The translations under genes and the position numbers were made by a program. The notes under the pieces are model-generated. The model saw nothing but the letters and a program-made list of their open reading frames with translations, did not search any database and was not told the DNA's origin. This document shows, piece after piece, positions 35,475 to 47,054 of a stretch of DNA of 64,000 bases. Position 1 is the first letter of the stretch. Every line of letters starts with the position of its first letter. Origin of the DNA: Dendrocalamus latiflorus (lineage: Eukaryota; Streptophyta; Magnoliopsida; Poales; Poaceae); NCBI GenBank assembly GCA_017311315.1, contig CM029671.1, forward strand, positions 21,264,565 through 21,328,564, read 5' to 3'.

Positions 35475-37226
35475 AAAATTCAACTCTCAATTATAGAATC
35501 GAGTACATGATCTCCTTAACTATCAATACCACTAAGGTCCCGTTTGGCACAGCTCAACTTCACTAGTGAAGCTGTTTTTTTTGTTTCAGCTTCACGAGCA
35601 GCTTCACCGGTGAAGCTAAAACTGTTTTGGAAAACTGTTTGGCAAAACAGCTTCACCAACAGCTTCATGCATGGCTGAAAGAGAACAATTGTCCAAGATA
35701 CCCCTGTCTACCTAACTTGTTCTAACATTTGGAGTTGTATGTTTGTATATGGTCATATGAATTAAAAAATAATATATTTGAATGAGTATGAATAAAAAAA
35801 TTAAAATCATTAGAGAAGTGTGAACGGTAGAGAAGTGTGAACGGTAGAGAAATGTGAACGGGAGGAGAGGAAACAGGCGTGGGGACCCAGTGGCAAAGTG
35901 CTGTAATTTCTGTCAACTACAAGGGCAGTGGGTTTCTAGAACTGTGAGCCTGAGGGAGAGAGCTGTGAAAAGCTACTATTTTCAGCTTCACCCCACCCCA
36001 TTCCCTTGTGAGAGCATGATTTAAGGAGCTTCATCCATGAAGCTGTTTGCAAAAAGGGTGTTTAGCAAAAAACAGCTCACAACAGCTCATGAAGCTGTTG
36101 ATGAAGCTGTGCCAAACAGGCCCTAAGTTACCCCGTAAGACCATTCTACCTTAGTGTTGAATTGATGTGGCCCACATGTGGCGATGGTTTTGCTGATATA
36201 GCATCTACATTAGCATCCAAGTCACTAGAGTTTTATCACCTCATCAACCAAATCATCTCCTCTCCCCCTTCTCTCTCTTCTTCACTCTTTCTCCCCCTGT
36301 TTACTCCTTGCTCAAGACAGAGTGAGTCAGGGGTGACCATGGAAGTGGCTCGGCTGAGCTCAGCGCTGATGGTGCTTGGTGAGGGCTAAAATGGGATGCG
36401 GTGACCATAGAGAACTCTTGGGCGGCACTGGCACGAGCGAAGGTAGTCTGTGGTGGTGGCTACACACCTCACCATGACCTCCCAGATTTGGCATGAGAAG
36501 GATGTCGCCACGCGCAGTTTGGCATTGACTTCCTCTCGAAGCAAGAGAAGAATGACACCTGGCAACTGGAGTGGCCGACAAACGGCAGTCACCAGGAGTG
36601 GGCAAAGGAGGCGGCCTGGTGACCAGGGCGTCTAGATCTATGGGATTTGCACCATCGCTAGTTCTTCTTCGTGCCCCTCTCCTCATTGACCTTCACAGGG
36701 GAGGAAGCACAACAAAAACAATGACTACATGAGCATCTTGGCGTGGGATAGACGACGGCTTGTTCCCCGCATCATCGATAACGGTGGTCGTCGACGCCTG
36801 GCGATTCGCGGGCTGCAGCCATGGTGGAGCAACACGGGTGGATGGAGGAAGGGGAGATAGAGACGAAGCAGGGGGGAGAAGTTGAGGAAGAAGAGGGACC
36901 ACCGGTAACGGTGGTCATCGACGCTTGGTGATCTATGGACTACAGCCATGGTGGGGTAGCACAGGTGGAAGGCGAAGGGGAGAGAGAGGAAGTAGGAGGA
37001 AAAAAGTAGAGGAAGAAGAGGGATAGGGGCTGACGAGTGGGACCCACTATTTTTTAAATTTTATTTGCTACTCTGTTGAGTAGGTTACCATGTCAATTGA
37101 AAACCTGCAATGTGGCTATCAACGTGGTGAAAACTACCAATTAAATCAACCTAGAGGTGAAAAGTAAACGGTTTTAAGGATTTGAGTGTGTCGAATGTCT
37201 AGTTTTATAGTCGAGAGTTGAATTTT
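35475..37226. mobile_element. Non-autonomous TIR element carrying a nested Tourist copy
   Basis: AAAATTCAACTCTC at 35475-35488 recurs inverted at 37213-37226, with partial inverted similarity inward (ATAGAATCGAG against CTAGTTTTATAG). Without the 588-bp insertion at 35536-36123 it is about 1.16 kb. The interior holds a diverged tandem duplication of about 125 bp (near 36778-37024). Translations are inconsistent between frames and no transposase is seen. Confidence 0.55.
35536..36123. mobile_element. Tourist-like MITE, copy 1 (TAA target)
   Basis: The 588-bp element begins GGTCCCGTTTGGCACAGCTC and ends GAAGCTGTGCCAAACAGGCCC, inverted. TAA flanks both sides (35533-35535, 36124-36126). Several internal CAGCTTCA/TGAAGCTG words add foldback structure. 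It is a close relative of 37663-38237. Confidence 0.85.
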
Positions 37227-37239
37227 TACTTATTTGGGC

Positions 37240-37480
37240 TTATGCTTTTGACTTTTGGGCTTATTTGGCAGTGTTTGAGGCTTTTTCGCTATAGTTGCTG
37301 TAAGTTTTTTCGGCGTAATTAAATTTAAAAAGTTTAAAAATAAAAAATAGGTTCTTTCATCATAGACAATGCAAAGAATACGAAAAAAAGAAAAAGAACC
37401 AAAAAAGCTATATTAAAATGAAATTAAGAAGCTAGAAACTAAAAACTAAAAACCAAAAGTATAAGACAACTTACGCAGAG
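37240..37480. repeat. AT-rich MITE, family shared with 63400-63660
   Basis: The left part GGGCTTATGCTTTTGACTTT and the right part AAAAACCAAAAGTATAAG are imperfect inverted copies. The interior TAATTAAATTTAAAAA and GAACC-AAAAAAGCT blocks recur near 63486 and 63564, so at least two copies of one family are in the window. Boundaries are approximate. Confidence 0.55.
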
Positions 37481-37662
37481 CAAACACGATAGTTGAATAA
37501 AGTAGGATTATTCCTTTTATAAATTACTGGATTTTTTCCTAGAGACCCACATGGTTATTTGGAAATTACGGTGGTGTTTGTTGATTTAGTTCTAGTTCTA
37601 ATGTTCTACCACCCAGGCCAAGCTTTATTGGGGCTTAGCTTCATCTAAATACTGGTTTCTTA

Positions 37663-38237
37663 GGCCCCGTTTGGCACAGCTCAGCTTCATTAGTGAAGCT
37701 GTTTTTTTTGTTTCAGCTTCACGAGCAGCTTCACCGATGAAGCTAAATCTGTTTTGGAAAACTGTTTGGCAAAACAGCTTCATGCATGGCTGAGAGAGGG
37801 CAATTGTCCAAGATGTCTCTGTCTACCTGACTTGTTCTAACATTTGAAGTTGTATGTTTGTATATGGTCATATGAATTAAAAAATAATATATTTGAATGA
37901 GTATGAATTAAAACATTAAAATAAAAAAAAATTAAAATCATTAGGAAGCAATATTAGTGCCTTGTTTATGTTTCGTGAATGGGAGAGGTGAACGAGATGG
38001 ACTAGTGGCAAATGCGTGTAATTTTGGTGAACCAGAGGGGCAGTGGGTTCCTAGGACTGCGGGCCTGAGGGAGAGAGCTGTGAAAAGCTACTTTTTTCAG
38101 CTTCACCTCTCCCCATTCCTTTGTGAGAGCACAAAAAAGGAGCTTCACCCATGAAGCTGTTTGCAAAAAGGGTGTTTGGCAAAAAACAGCTCACAACAGC
38201 TCATGAAGCTGTTGGTGAAGCTGTGCCAAACAGGGCC
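37663..38237. mobile_element. Tourist-like MITE, copy 2 (TTA target)
   Basis: The 575-bp element begins GGCCCCGTTTGGCACAGCTC and ends GAAGCTGTGCCAAACAGGGCC. TTA flanks both sides (37660-37662, 38238-38240). Its interior matches copy 1 through most of its length. Confidence 0.85.
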
Positions 38238-40616
38238 TTAATAGCCTGTTTGGCAATTGGTCCGTGCAAATGTCACATTTTCTTTAACAATTCAATAGAA
38301 AACAGTATAATTCATGTAATAACAGCGAAAAAATTTCATATTTCAAACAAGACCTTACATTTTTATAAAATTCGAAGTCAAACAAATCTTTCCAAGTCTA
38401 CCTTGATGATAAGATTGAATTACGATTTGTCCGAGATCTGCAAATCTCAATGTTTCTTGATGACTGATGCATAAAAAGAATCAAGGAAAAGGTTTATTTA
38501 TTCATTCGAGGTCGTTCTCGGGAGAAAAGATTTGGCAGGCAGTAATCCTCAGGCATTCGATGGCTGCCACTTTTCCCTGCCGTCGCTTTTCCTTCTCAGC
38601 AAGCGTGCGAGCATTTCCCCCAACTCCACCAATTTTGCCTTTTCCATCACTTTTTCCCCAAATCCAAAAGTGAAGGAATTTGATCTTAACAAAAGATAAA
38701 GCGATCTACAAATCTTGAAAATAGTACTAGATATCAGAGAAATTAAAAAAGAGAAAAACTAGAAAACGATATACCGTTTGTTGCGATTTGACAGTATAGT
38801 TTCGTCTCCGGCGATCCAGCTCTCTTGTGCTCGAACTCCGGCGAGAGGGACGCTACCGTCGCTTTTCCCAGGCGGGTTCACCGTGGCCTCCTGGACATAG
38901 AGGGAAGCTAGGGAGACGGTGGCCCGGTGGTAGGCAACGGTGGAGGGTGTTTGGTGGCAGCGGAGGGCAATGTGTGGTCCTAGAGGGCGGCATGGCGGCG
39001 CGGTGAATTTTAGATTAGGCGGAGTGGGGACGGCGGGGAAGGGGGAGAGGGCGGCATGGCGAGGCTGCGGGGTCGTTGCCTACCACCAGTGGTGGTGGAG
39101 GTGGTTGGGGGAGGAGGAGCGCGAGCTGCAGCCGACGCTGGAGAAGGCGGGGAGGGCGACGGCCGGTGCCGGAGTAGAAGAAGAGAGGGAGAGGGGAGTG
39201 GTGGAGCTGGGGTGGCGCAAGAGGGTATACCATGAGAATGCTTCCTGATGACATATCGTGTCCTAGTAACTCTCATTAAAAAAAAGGTGGACTTGAAGTA
39301 TCATCATAGCAGCCAGAAAATGTCCAATAGGAAACGGCACCAAATTTCATTTTTCCGCCATGTACTCGGCTACTTATGACTTTTGTGATCTTTATTGATT
39401 TATTTAGTTATTTTATGTTCTGAAATTGTGCCTTTATCAAAAATACTATTCCCATGTGAAGTTATAAAGCATATGTTGAGTGGGTGACACAAGGACTAAT
39501 AAATTAAGTCGTAAAATAAAAGAGAATGACAAGGTAAAATAAGTATGCTACACTTGCTTATAAATACCTTAGAAAATAGAAATGAGAATAGTTAGTAAGA
39601 GTGTTTGTTATAAATGCAAGAGAGATTATTTGATAAATGTGGGCAAACAAGAGAAAACATAAATAAATTCAGATGTACACCTTCTGTTATGAAACAAGAC
39701 GAGGAAAACTATATGTCTAGAGGGTCCCGCATTATTCCACCTATGTCATGATGGCAAAACGCACTACTTTGAAAATATATTTCAGTACTGTATTGCAATG
39801 TACATGAAAAAAATGACATATTTTCTAAAAATGGAGGGGGAAAAAAAGAAAATCTGGTCCTTTTCCTTTACGTACATACAGATCTCAGGCTTCATTGGAG
39901 TGTGGGAAAATTTTTTAATTCCTGCTCCTGTGAAATCCTATAAAATTTCTATGAAATTCATGGGTTCCAAGTAAACTCTTAATCTTTTTCTGCTTTATAA
40001 TTGCCACTCGGAGATTGGTTCTGCATGATGATGTGCCACTCAATCAGCACTCTAGCTGCCAGGTTACATTTTCGGACAGCAGCTGGCATGCGTGATCATG
40101 GTCGATCGATCGGGAATTCAGGATAAACCGATTATTCAGAGGCTTTCGTTTTTTAAAGAGAGCGAGAATGTTTATATGCACTGCAGTTATGGATCTGCTG
40201 GGGCCGTTCGTCGCATCCGATAGATATTTCATGGTGTAACACGGTGGCTCCACTTGGGCTTTTCGAGGGCGAGATGATGAAACGATAACGAGGGCCAATC
40301 ATATCCCATTAGTTTTCGGAATGATGGTCTTAACCCATTAATGAACTTTTCTGATTTGTATGTGTATGGCAAAATTGCAAGAAAAAAAAATGCTTGGCGC
40401 GCTTAATTTGGGCTTCGTTTAGCGTTGCGGTAGCTTATAAGCTAGTCTACTAGTACAGTTTTATTTATCTCATATTTTGATACAACACTGCAATGCCATA
40501 CTGTTATAATTTTGTATGAAAAAGATAGGTTAACCTCAGCCTTTCAGGGGTTGTTGGTCTAGTGATATCTACGCCATCCAACCCAACTTAAGAAGTTCAT
40601 ACCCCCGTAGCATTAC
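38238..40616. other. Intergenic, nothing firmly recognised
   Basis: AT-rich with a GC-rich patch at about 38800-39250 that is open in several frames (up to 102 codons) without a recognisable product. No gene, RNA or complete transposon was identified. Confidence 0.4.
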
Positions 40617-40651
40617 AACTTAGGTGGTCTCTCGATGTGTGCACTAGATGG
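40617..40651 (+). pseudogene. hAT transposase fragment left of the copia insertion
   Basis: In plus frame the last codons before the copia element read RWSLDVCTRW, and the piece at 47055 continues with NLTYFMLETD after one copy of the GATGG target is removed. This matches the conserved LDV-TRWNSTY segment of plant hAT transposases. Upstream of about 40617 the homology stops, so the N-terminal half is lost. Confidence 0.65.
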
Positions 40652-41607
40652 TGTTGAAAATATAAGCACATGTAGGTTTAATTTATTCCATAAATTAATC
40701 ATGACATCATGCACGCACAATAACAGAACCATCACAGGCATAAAAGATCTAGACATGTAAACCAGGAAACTATACATGAACAGATCTAATACGGAGAACA
40801 TTACTGTTACGTACCGATGGTTCTGTTCTGATCGGTTTGCCGATGTAGACGCCGCAGGCACGGTGAGGATGACACGAAGTCGATGACGATTCGCCGAAGC
40901 CGAACGACGAGGAAGACGAGCCAGATCTACAGCGAGCAGTCGCGCAGAGCGCTTCCCAAAAACCTTATTCGCCCTCTCCCGGTGCAGGACTTCGAAGGCG
41001 ACGGTTCCGGAGACCTGCTCTCCCGAACGACAGTGCACGCCGGCGGACGGGACGGAGTAGACTACGTGGGACGGCGCAGCACAATGGATGGAGGAGGCAA
41101 AACCCTAGATTGATTTTCGCATATTCTGTATGAAGGCGGCGGCTCCGTATTTATAGAAGACCAGGACGCGTGATCAAGACGCCTGCACGTTCTCCATAAC
41201 TCGTAACCGAACCGGATTAGCAACCGTAACCGATCCGGATTCACCGCCACTCAAAACAGCAAAATAAAACTGCAAAAGGAAGCCGCGTCTGCGCAAGCAC
41301 CTGGAGCGGATTTTGGCGGACCATTCACGCAGGTGCCGTGCGCCCGCGCCGCCCGCCCTGCCCAGCCCAGCCCGGCCCGGCCCGGCGAGGCGAGGCGAGC
41401 GAGCGCGCGCGTGTTATCCTCTAGTTCTCTCCCACACATGCCTCAAGTGGCTAGGAGTGCACCATCCCTTTTAAGGTGGTCTTGCTCTCCTAGAACTAGC
41501 AATATGGTACTAAAGGTCACATGCATGCCTCCTTTGCATGAGTGGGCCTTTGAGATTTAATAGGAATTATTCTTATTATATGGGCTTGGCCCACATATAA
41601 TCCAACA
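40652..41607 (-). repeat. 3' LTR of copia element 1
   Basis: In plus orientation it runs TGTTGAAAATA to ATAATCCAACA, 956 bp. The internal side (41608 on) is the complement of the polypurine tract, identifying this copy as the 3' LTR. It contains a GC-rich GCCCGGCCCGGCGAGGCGAG block. Confidence 0.92.
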
Positions 41608-42159
41608 ATCCCCCACCAGATCTCAAAGTCCCACAGAGATTTGCCTGAATTCCAATGTACTGTTTATATATCAGTATTTCGATGGAGACCGATTAAGGTT
41701 GAACATCCACCTAGAACTCCAAGCTACACTTACTCACAACTTGAACAATGGACTATGCCTTGAATTGCAAGTTTGGTGCAAGCAAGCTTCACTTAAAGAC
41801 TTAACTGATACTAGGCCGCCAGTAGGCTACCCCTCGGTTGGAGCGTATAAGTCATACTCCTTGGTCTCTTCATGAGCTTAGTAGGAGATTACCCAAGATC
41901 TCCATAGACTGCGACTAACAGTCGGGCTCATATAGGTGTGTTCTTTCAAGAACGCTCTGCAGGATAGCGTCTTCGCTTCTAAAAGCCAATGGAACACATT
42001 AAGACCTTAGTCAACCTGCCTTACAGTTTCTGAGAGTATTGTATCTTCACATAGAGATGGTTGAAATTACTCTCCTCCAGTTAATTAATGGCTTGTTTTT
42101 CCCAGATCCTAATTCACGGGATCTCCGATCACATAGGTTGGGTTACTACCATAGATAAC

Positions 42160-45100
42160 TCACATGGGTCTCATACCCATCTCCTTCGATGCACTGTCTA
42201 TCACATTCCGTGATAGTCCCTTTGTAAAGGGATCTGCCAGGTTTTTATCTGTTTGGATGTAATCCAAGGTTATAACTCCGGAGTTTCTCAATTTCCTGAC
42301 AGACTTCAATCGTCTCTTAACATGCCTAGACGATTTCATATTATCCTTAGAACTGTTCACTTTAGCGATAACGGTTTGATTATCACAGTTCATAAGGATA
42401 GCTGGCACTGGCTTTTCCACCGTAGGTAGATCCATCAATAGATCTCGTAGCCATTCTGCCTCAACAATAGCAGTGTCTAGTGCCGCAAGCTCTGCTTCCA
42501 TGGTTGACCTCGTCAAAATGGTCTGTTTGCAAGACCTCCATGAAACAGCACCACCACCAATAGTGAAAACATATCCACTAGTGGCTTTGATCTCATCAGC
42601 ATCAGAGATCCAGTTGGAATCACTGTAACCCTCCAGCACCGACGGGTACCCAGTATAGTGAAGTCCAAAGTTCGAGGTACCTTTCAGATAGCGCAACACT
42701 CGCTCAAGCGCCTTCCAGTGATCATCTCCTGGGTTAGATGTAAACCGACTCAATTTGCTCACAGCAAAGGAGATGTCTGGCCTTGTTGCACTAGCTAGGT
42801 ACATTAGTGAGCCAATTATCTGGGAGTATTCCAGCTGATTCCTAGCAATTTTCTTATTCTTACGAAGTAACACGCTAGGATCATAAGGTGTTGGAGAAGG
42901 CTTGCTGTCAGAAAAGCCAAAACGGCTCAAGACCTTTTCCACATAATGAGATTGCAAAAGTGTAATCCCATCCTCACCTCTAACCAATTTAATGTTTAGA
43001 ATAACATCAGCCACTCCCAGATCTTTCATATCAAAGTTTTGAGACAAGTATGATTTGATCTCATTTATCACACTAATGTTTGTCCCAAAAATCAAGATGT
43101 CATCCACATACAAACATAGAATAACTCCCTCACCCCCACCATAACGATAGTATACACATTTATCTGCCTCATTGACAGCAAAGCCTGCAGATGTCAGTGT
43201 TCTATCGAACTTCTCATGCCACTGCTTAGGGACTTGTTTCAGACCATACAAAGATTTCAACAGTTTTAACACCTTGCCTTTTTGACCTTCTACTACAAAT
43301 CCATCAGGCTGTTCCATGTAAATTTCCTCATCCAGCTCTCCGTTAAGAAAAGCTGTCTTAACGTCCATTTGATGAACGAGAAGACCATGTGAGGCAACCA
43401 AAGCAAGTAGTACTCGAATTGTGGTCAGTCTAGCAACAGGTGAGTAAGTGTCAAAGAAATCTTCGCCTTCTTTCTGAGTATAGCCCTTGGCAACAAGTCG
43501 AGCCTTATATTTTTCAATAGTACCATCAGGCCTAAGCTTCTTTTTGAACACCCACTTGCACCCTACAGGTTTGCACCCATAAGGTTTATCTGTCAGCTCC
43601 CAGGTTCCATTAGCGATAATGGAATCCATTTCACTACGGACAGCCTCCTTCCAGTAGTCTGCATCAGGGGATGCATACGCTTCTGAAATAGACTTGGGAG
43701 TGTCGTCCACAAGGTACACAGTGAAATCATCACCAAAGGATTTGAATATCCTTTGTCTCTTGCTCCTTCTAGGAGCTCCACTGTCATCCTCCTTATTGAC
43801 AAGTTCATGTGTATGTTCAAAAGGTTCAGGTGATGTGATTGAACTGGGAATTATTTCAGAAGGTTGACTAGTAGTGTTATGTGTATCCTTCATAGGAAAA
43901 ATATTCTCAAAGAATGTTGCATCTCGAGACTCCATAATTGTACCAACATGCATGTCAGGTACCTCAGTTTTAACTATAAAAAATCTATAGGCAATGCTAT
44001 GATTAGCATATCCCAGAAAAACGCAGTCCACAGTTTTAGGTCCAAGCTTGCGTTTCTTAGTTATTGGCACATTAACTTTCGCCAAGCACCCCCATGTACG
44101 CAAGTAAGAAAGTGATGGTTTTCTCCCAATCCATACCTCGTATGGTGTTTTGTCCTTATTTCTGTTAGGAACTCTATTTAATACGTGATTAGACGTTAGG
44201 AAAGCCTCCCCCCACCATGCCTTAGGTAATCCCGCAGTATCTAACATGGCATTCACCAAGTCAGTCAACGTGCGGTATTTCCTTTCGGCAATCCCATTTG
44301 ACTTGGGGGAATAAGGAGGCGTCCTCTCATGTATAATGCCATGTTCCTCACAAAATAAGTCAAATTCGTTTGAGAAATACTCTCCACCACGATCTGACCT
44401 AAGTCTTTTTATCTTTCTATTTAACTGGTTTTCAACTTCTGCCTTATAGATTTTAAAATAGTCTAAAACCTCATCTTTCGTTTTCAATAAATACACATAA
44501 CAGAACCTAGTTGCATCATCAATCAATGTCATGAAATATCGTTTTCCACCCTTCGTCAACACGCCATTCATCTCAGAAAGATCTGAATGCAGGAGTTCTA
44601 GTGGTGCCAAGTTTCTCTCCTCGGCAGCCTTGTGAGGCTTACGAGGTTGCTTTGATTGCACACAGCTATGGCATTTAGAACCTTTGGTGATGGAAACGTT
44701 TGGAATTAAATTCATACTGGAAAGCCGAGACATCAAACCAAAATTAATATGACATAGACGTGAGTGCCAAACATTAGCCTCATCATCCACACTGCCACAA
44801 ATATGGTTTACAGTCTTATTGCAGAAATCTGATAGGGAAAAGCGGAACAAGCCTCCGCACTCATAGCCTTTACCAATAAAATGTCCATGTTTAGACACGA
44901 CTACTTTATTAGACTCAAATACCAACTTAAGCCCGTCTCTACATAAACGGGAGTCACTAACGAGATTCTTGTCTATAGAAGGGACATGCTGCACGTTCTT
45001 CAGCTGCACGATCTTTCCCGAAGTAAACTTCAGATCTACCGTGCCAACACCATGAACAGTAGCATGTGACCCATTCCCCATTAGGACGGAGGAATCTCGG

Positions 45101-46062
45101 GCGACCCGATAAGAAGAAAACAACGAAATATCAGCACACACATGTATATTAGCTCCTGTATCAATCCACCAATTGGTAGATTGACTAACTGAAAGAACAG
45201 TAGGTAAATTACCATACCCAGTCCCGTCTCCAGTCTTGCCAATGGTCACGTTGACAGACTTAGAAGTCTGTCCTGCAGGTGCCTTCTTTCCTTTGCGTTG
45301 TGGGCACTTCTTGGCCATGTGACCAGGCTCACCGCACACAAAGCAAGTTCTATCATCCTGATTGTTGTTGTTGTTCTTCTTCTTGAAGTTGGTTGTCTGT
45401 TGGGCTTTAACAAATTTCCCTTTGTTCTTGCTTGAGGGTTTTTGTACCACATTGGCACTAGACTGCCCTCCATCACCCTTAGACACAGCGTCCTTTTCCC
45501 GAGCTTTCTCCTCAATTTCAAGAGACCCAATCAGATTCTCAACAGAGTATTCTTGTCTCTTGTGTTTGAGTGCTGTTCCGAAATTCCTCCATGAAGAAGG
45601 TAATTTCGCAATAATACATCCAGCCACAAACTTGTCGGGTAAGGCACACTTCAGGAGTTCGAGTTCCTTGGCAATGGCCTGTATCCCATGAGCCTGATCT
45701 ACTACAGAACAGTTATCAACCATCTTGTAGTCATGAAATTGCTCCATGACATACATGTCATTGCTGGCATCAGTAGCACCGTATTTGGAATTCAGTGCAT
45801 CCCATAACTCATTCGCGTCTGTCATGTGCATATACACCTCGCACAGACGGTCAGCAAGAACACTAAGAATGCATCCAACAAAGAGAGTAGTGGCAGTCTC
45901 GAATTCTTTCTGCTTTTTAGCATCAAGAACACCTTCAGGCTTGCCATTACTAACCCAGAATACATTCATAGCAGTAAGCCACAGAGTGACCCTGATCTGC
46001 CATCTCTTAAAATGCACACCGGAGAACTTATCCGGCCTCAGTGCATCGGCAAATCCAGCCAT
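42160..46062 (-). CDS. Gag-Pol polyprotein of copia element 1, 1300 aa, intact
   Basis: A single open frame in copia order: gag, protease, integrase, RT, RNase H. Chosen start MAGFADALRP lies 36 bases inside the 5' LTR end. The gag knuckle CFVCGEPGHMAKKC is at about residues 240-253. The protease has WWIDTGANIHVC (DTG at 301). The integrase zinc site (H433 to C467) is followed by the D,D-E region with RSDRGGEYF and SNGIAERKYR. RT shows HQMDVKTAFLNGEL and CLYVDDILIFG; RNase H ends the protein with TRSTMEAELAALD and LADPFTKGL. No stop or frameshift is present. The same frame stays open a further 141 codons upstream into the LTR, to 46485, so a longer start is possible but unlikely. Confidence 0.93.
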   Translation of the reverse strand: MAGFADALRPDKFSGVHFKRWQIRVTLWLTAMNVFWVSNGKPEGVLDAKKQKEFETATTLFVGCILSVLADRLCEVYMHMTDANELWDALNSKYGATDASNDMYVMEQFHDYKMVDNCSVVDQAHGIQAIAKELELLKCALPDKFVAGCIIAKLPSSWRNFGTALKHKRQEYSVENLIGSLEIEEKAREKDAVSKGDGGQSSANVVQKPSSKNKGKFVKAQQTTNFKKKNNNNNQDDRTCFVCGEPGHMAKKCPQRKGKKAPAGQTSKSVNVTIGKTGDGTGYGNLPTVLSVSQSTNWWIDTGANIHVCADISLFSSYRVARDSSVLMGNGSHATVHGVGTVDLKFTSGKIVQLKNVQHVPSIDKNLVSDSRLCRDGLKLVFESNKVVVSKHGHFIGKGYECGGLFRFSLSDFCNKTVNHICGSVDDEANVWHSRLCHINFGLMSRLSSMNLIPNVSITKGSKCHSCVQSKQPRKPHKAAEERNLAPLELLHSDLSEMNGVLTKGGKRYFMTLIDDATRFCYVYLLKTKDEVLDYFKIYKAEVENQLNRKIKRLRSDRGGEYFSNEFDLFCEEHGIIHERTPPYSPKSNGIAERKYRTLTDLVNAMLDTAGLPKAWWGEAFLTSNHVLNRVPNRNKDKTPYEVWIGRKPSLSYLRTWGCLAKVNVPITKKRKLGPKTVDCVFLGYANHSIAYRFFIVKTEVPDMHVGTIMESRDATFFENIFPMKDTHNTTSQPSEIIPSSITSPEPFEHTHELVNKEDDSGAPRRSKRQRIFKSFGDDFTVYLVDDTPKSISEAYASPDADYWKEAVRSEMDSIIANGTWELTDKPYGCKPVGCKWVFKKKLRPDGTIEKYKARLVAKGYTQKEGEDFFDTYSPVARLTTIRVLLALVASHGLLVHQMDVKTAFLNGELDEEIYMEQPDGFVVEGQKGKVLKLLKSLYGLKQVPKQWHEKFDRTLTSAGFAVNEADKCVYYRYGGGEGVILCLYVDDILIFGTNISVINEIKSYLSQNFDMKDLGVADVILNIKLVRGEDGITLLQSHYVEKVLSRFGFSDSKPSPTPYDPSVLLRKNKKIARNQLEYSQIIGSLMYLASATRPDISFAVSKLSRFTSNPGDDHWKALERVLRYLKGTSNFGLHYTGYPSVLEGYSDSNWISDADEIKATSGYVFTIGGGAVSWRSCKQTILTRSTMEAELAALDTAIVEAEWLRDLLMDLPTVEKPVPAILMNCDNQTVIAKVNSSKDNMKSSRHVKRRLKSVRKLRNSGVITLDYIQTDKNLADPFTKGLSRNVIDSASKEMGMRPM

Positions 46063-46098
46063 AGTAAAACCACAATGCCTACAATAAGGTTTTTGGAT

Positions 46099-47054
46099 TG
46101 TTGAAAATATAAGCACATGTAGGTTTAATTTATTCCATAAATTAATCATGACATCATGCACGCACAATAACAGAACCATCACAGGCATAAAAGATCTAGA
46201 CATGTAAACCAGGAAACTGTACATGAACAGATCTAATACGGAGAACATTACTGTTACGTACCGATGGTTCTGTTCTGATCGGTTTGCCGATGTAGACGCC
46301 GCAGGCACGGTGAGGATGACACGAAGTCGATGACGATTCGCCGAAGCCGAACGACGAGGAAGACGAGCCAGATCTACAGCGAGCAGTCGCGCAGAGCGCT
46401 TCCCAAAAACCTTATTCGCCCTCTCCCGGTGCAGGACTTCGAAGGCGACGGTTCCGGAGACCTGCTCTCCCGAACGACAGTGCACGCCGGCGGACGGGAC
46501 GGAGTAGACTACGTGGGACGGCGCAGCACAATGGATGGAGGAGGCAAAACCCTAGATTGATTTTCGCATATTCTGTATGAAGGCGGCGGCTCCGTATTTA
46601 TAGAAGACCAGGACGCGTGATCAAGACGCCTGCACGTTCTCCATAACTCGTAACCGAACCGGATTAGCAACCGTAACCGATCCGGATTCACCGCCACTCA
46701 AAACAGCAAAATAAAACTGCAAAAGGAAGCCGCGTCTGCGCAAGCACCTGGAGCGGATTTTGGCGGACCATTCACGCAGGTGCCGTGCGCCCGCGCCGCC
46801 CGCCCTGCCCAGCCCAGCCCGGCCCGGCCCGGCGAGGCGAGGCGAGCGAGCGCGCGCGTGTTATCCTCTAGTTCTCTCCCACACATGCCTCAAGTGGCTA
46901 GGAGTGCACCATCCCTTTTAAGGTGGTCTTCCTCTCCTAGAACTAGCAATATGGTACTAAAGGTCACATGCATGCCTCCTTTGCATGAGTGGGCCTTTGA
47001 GATTTAATAGGAATTATTCTTATTATATGGGCTTGGCCCACATATAATCCAACA
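46099..47054 (-). repeat. 5' LTR of copia element 1, with promoter
   Basis: The 956-bp LTR nearest the gag end. TATAAATA reads on the minus strand at 46595-46602 and is the likely retrotransposon promoter; the transcript would start near 46565. It matches the 3' LTR at all but two positions seen. Confidence 0.92.

Larger units (their letters stand above)
40652..47054 (-). mobile_element. Complete Ty1-copia retrotransposon 1 (6403 bp)
   Basis: Two 956-bp LTRs (40652-41607 and 46099-47054) enclose an intact gag-pol on the minus strand. The 5-bp target duplication GATGG is perfect (40647-40651, 47055-47059). Comparing the LTRs by eye I find two substitutions (A/G near 40771, G/C near 41490). 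The polypurine tract GGTGGGGGAT lies next to the 3' LTR. It sits inside a hAT transposase pseudogene. The region between the 5' LTR and gag is only 36 bases and has no recognisable initiator-tRNA primer site. Confidence 0.95.
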
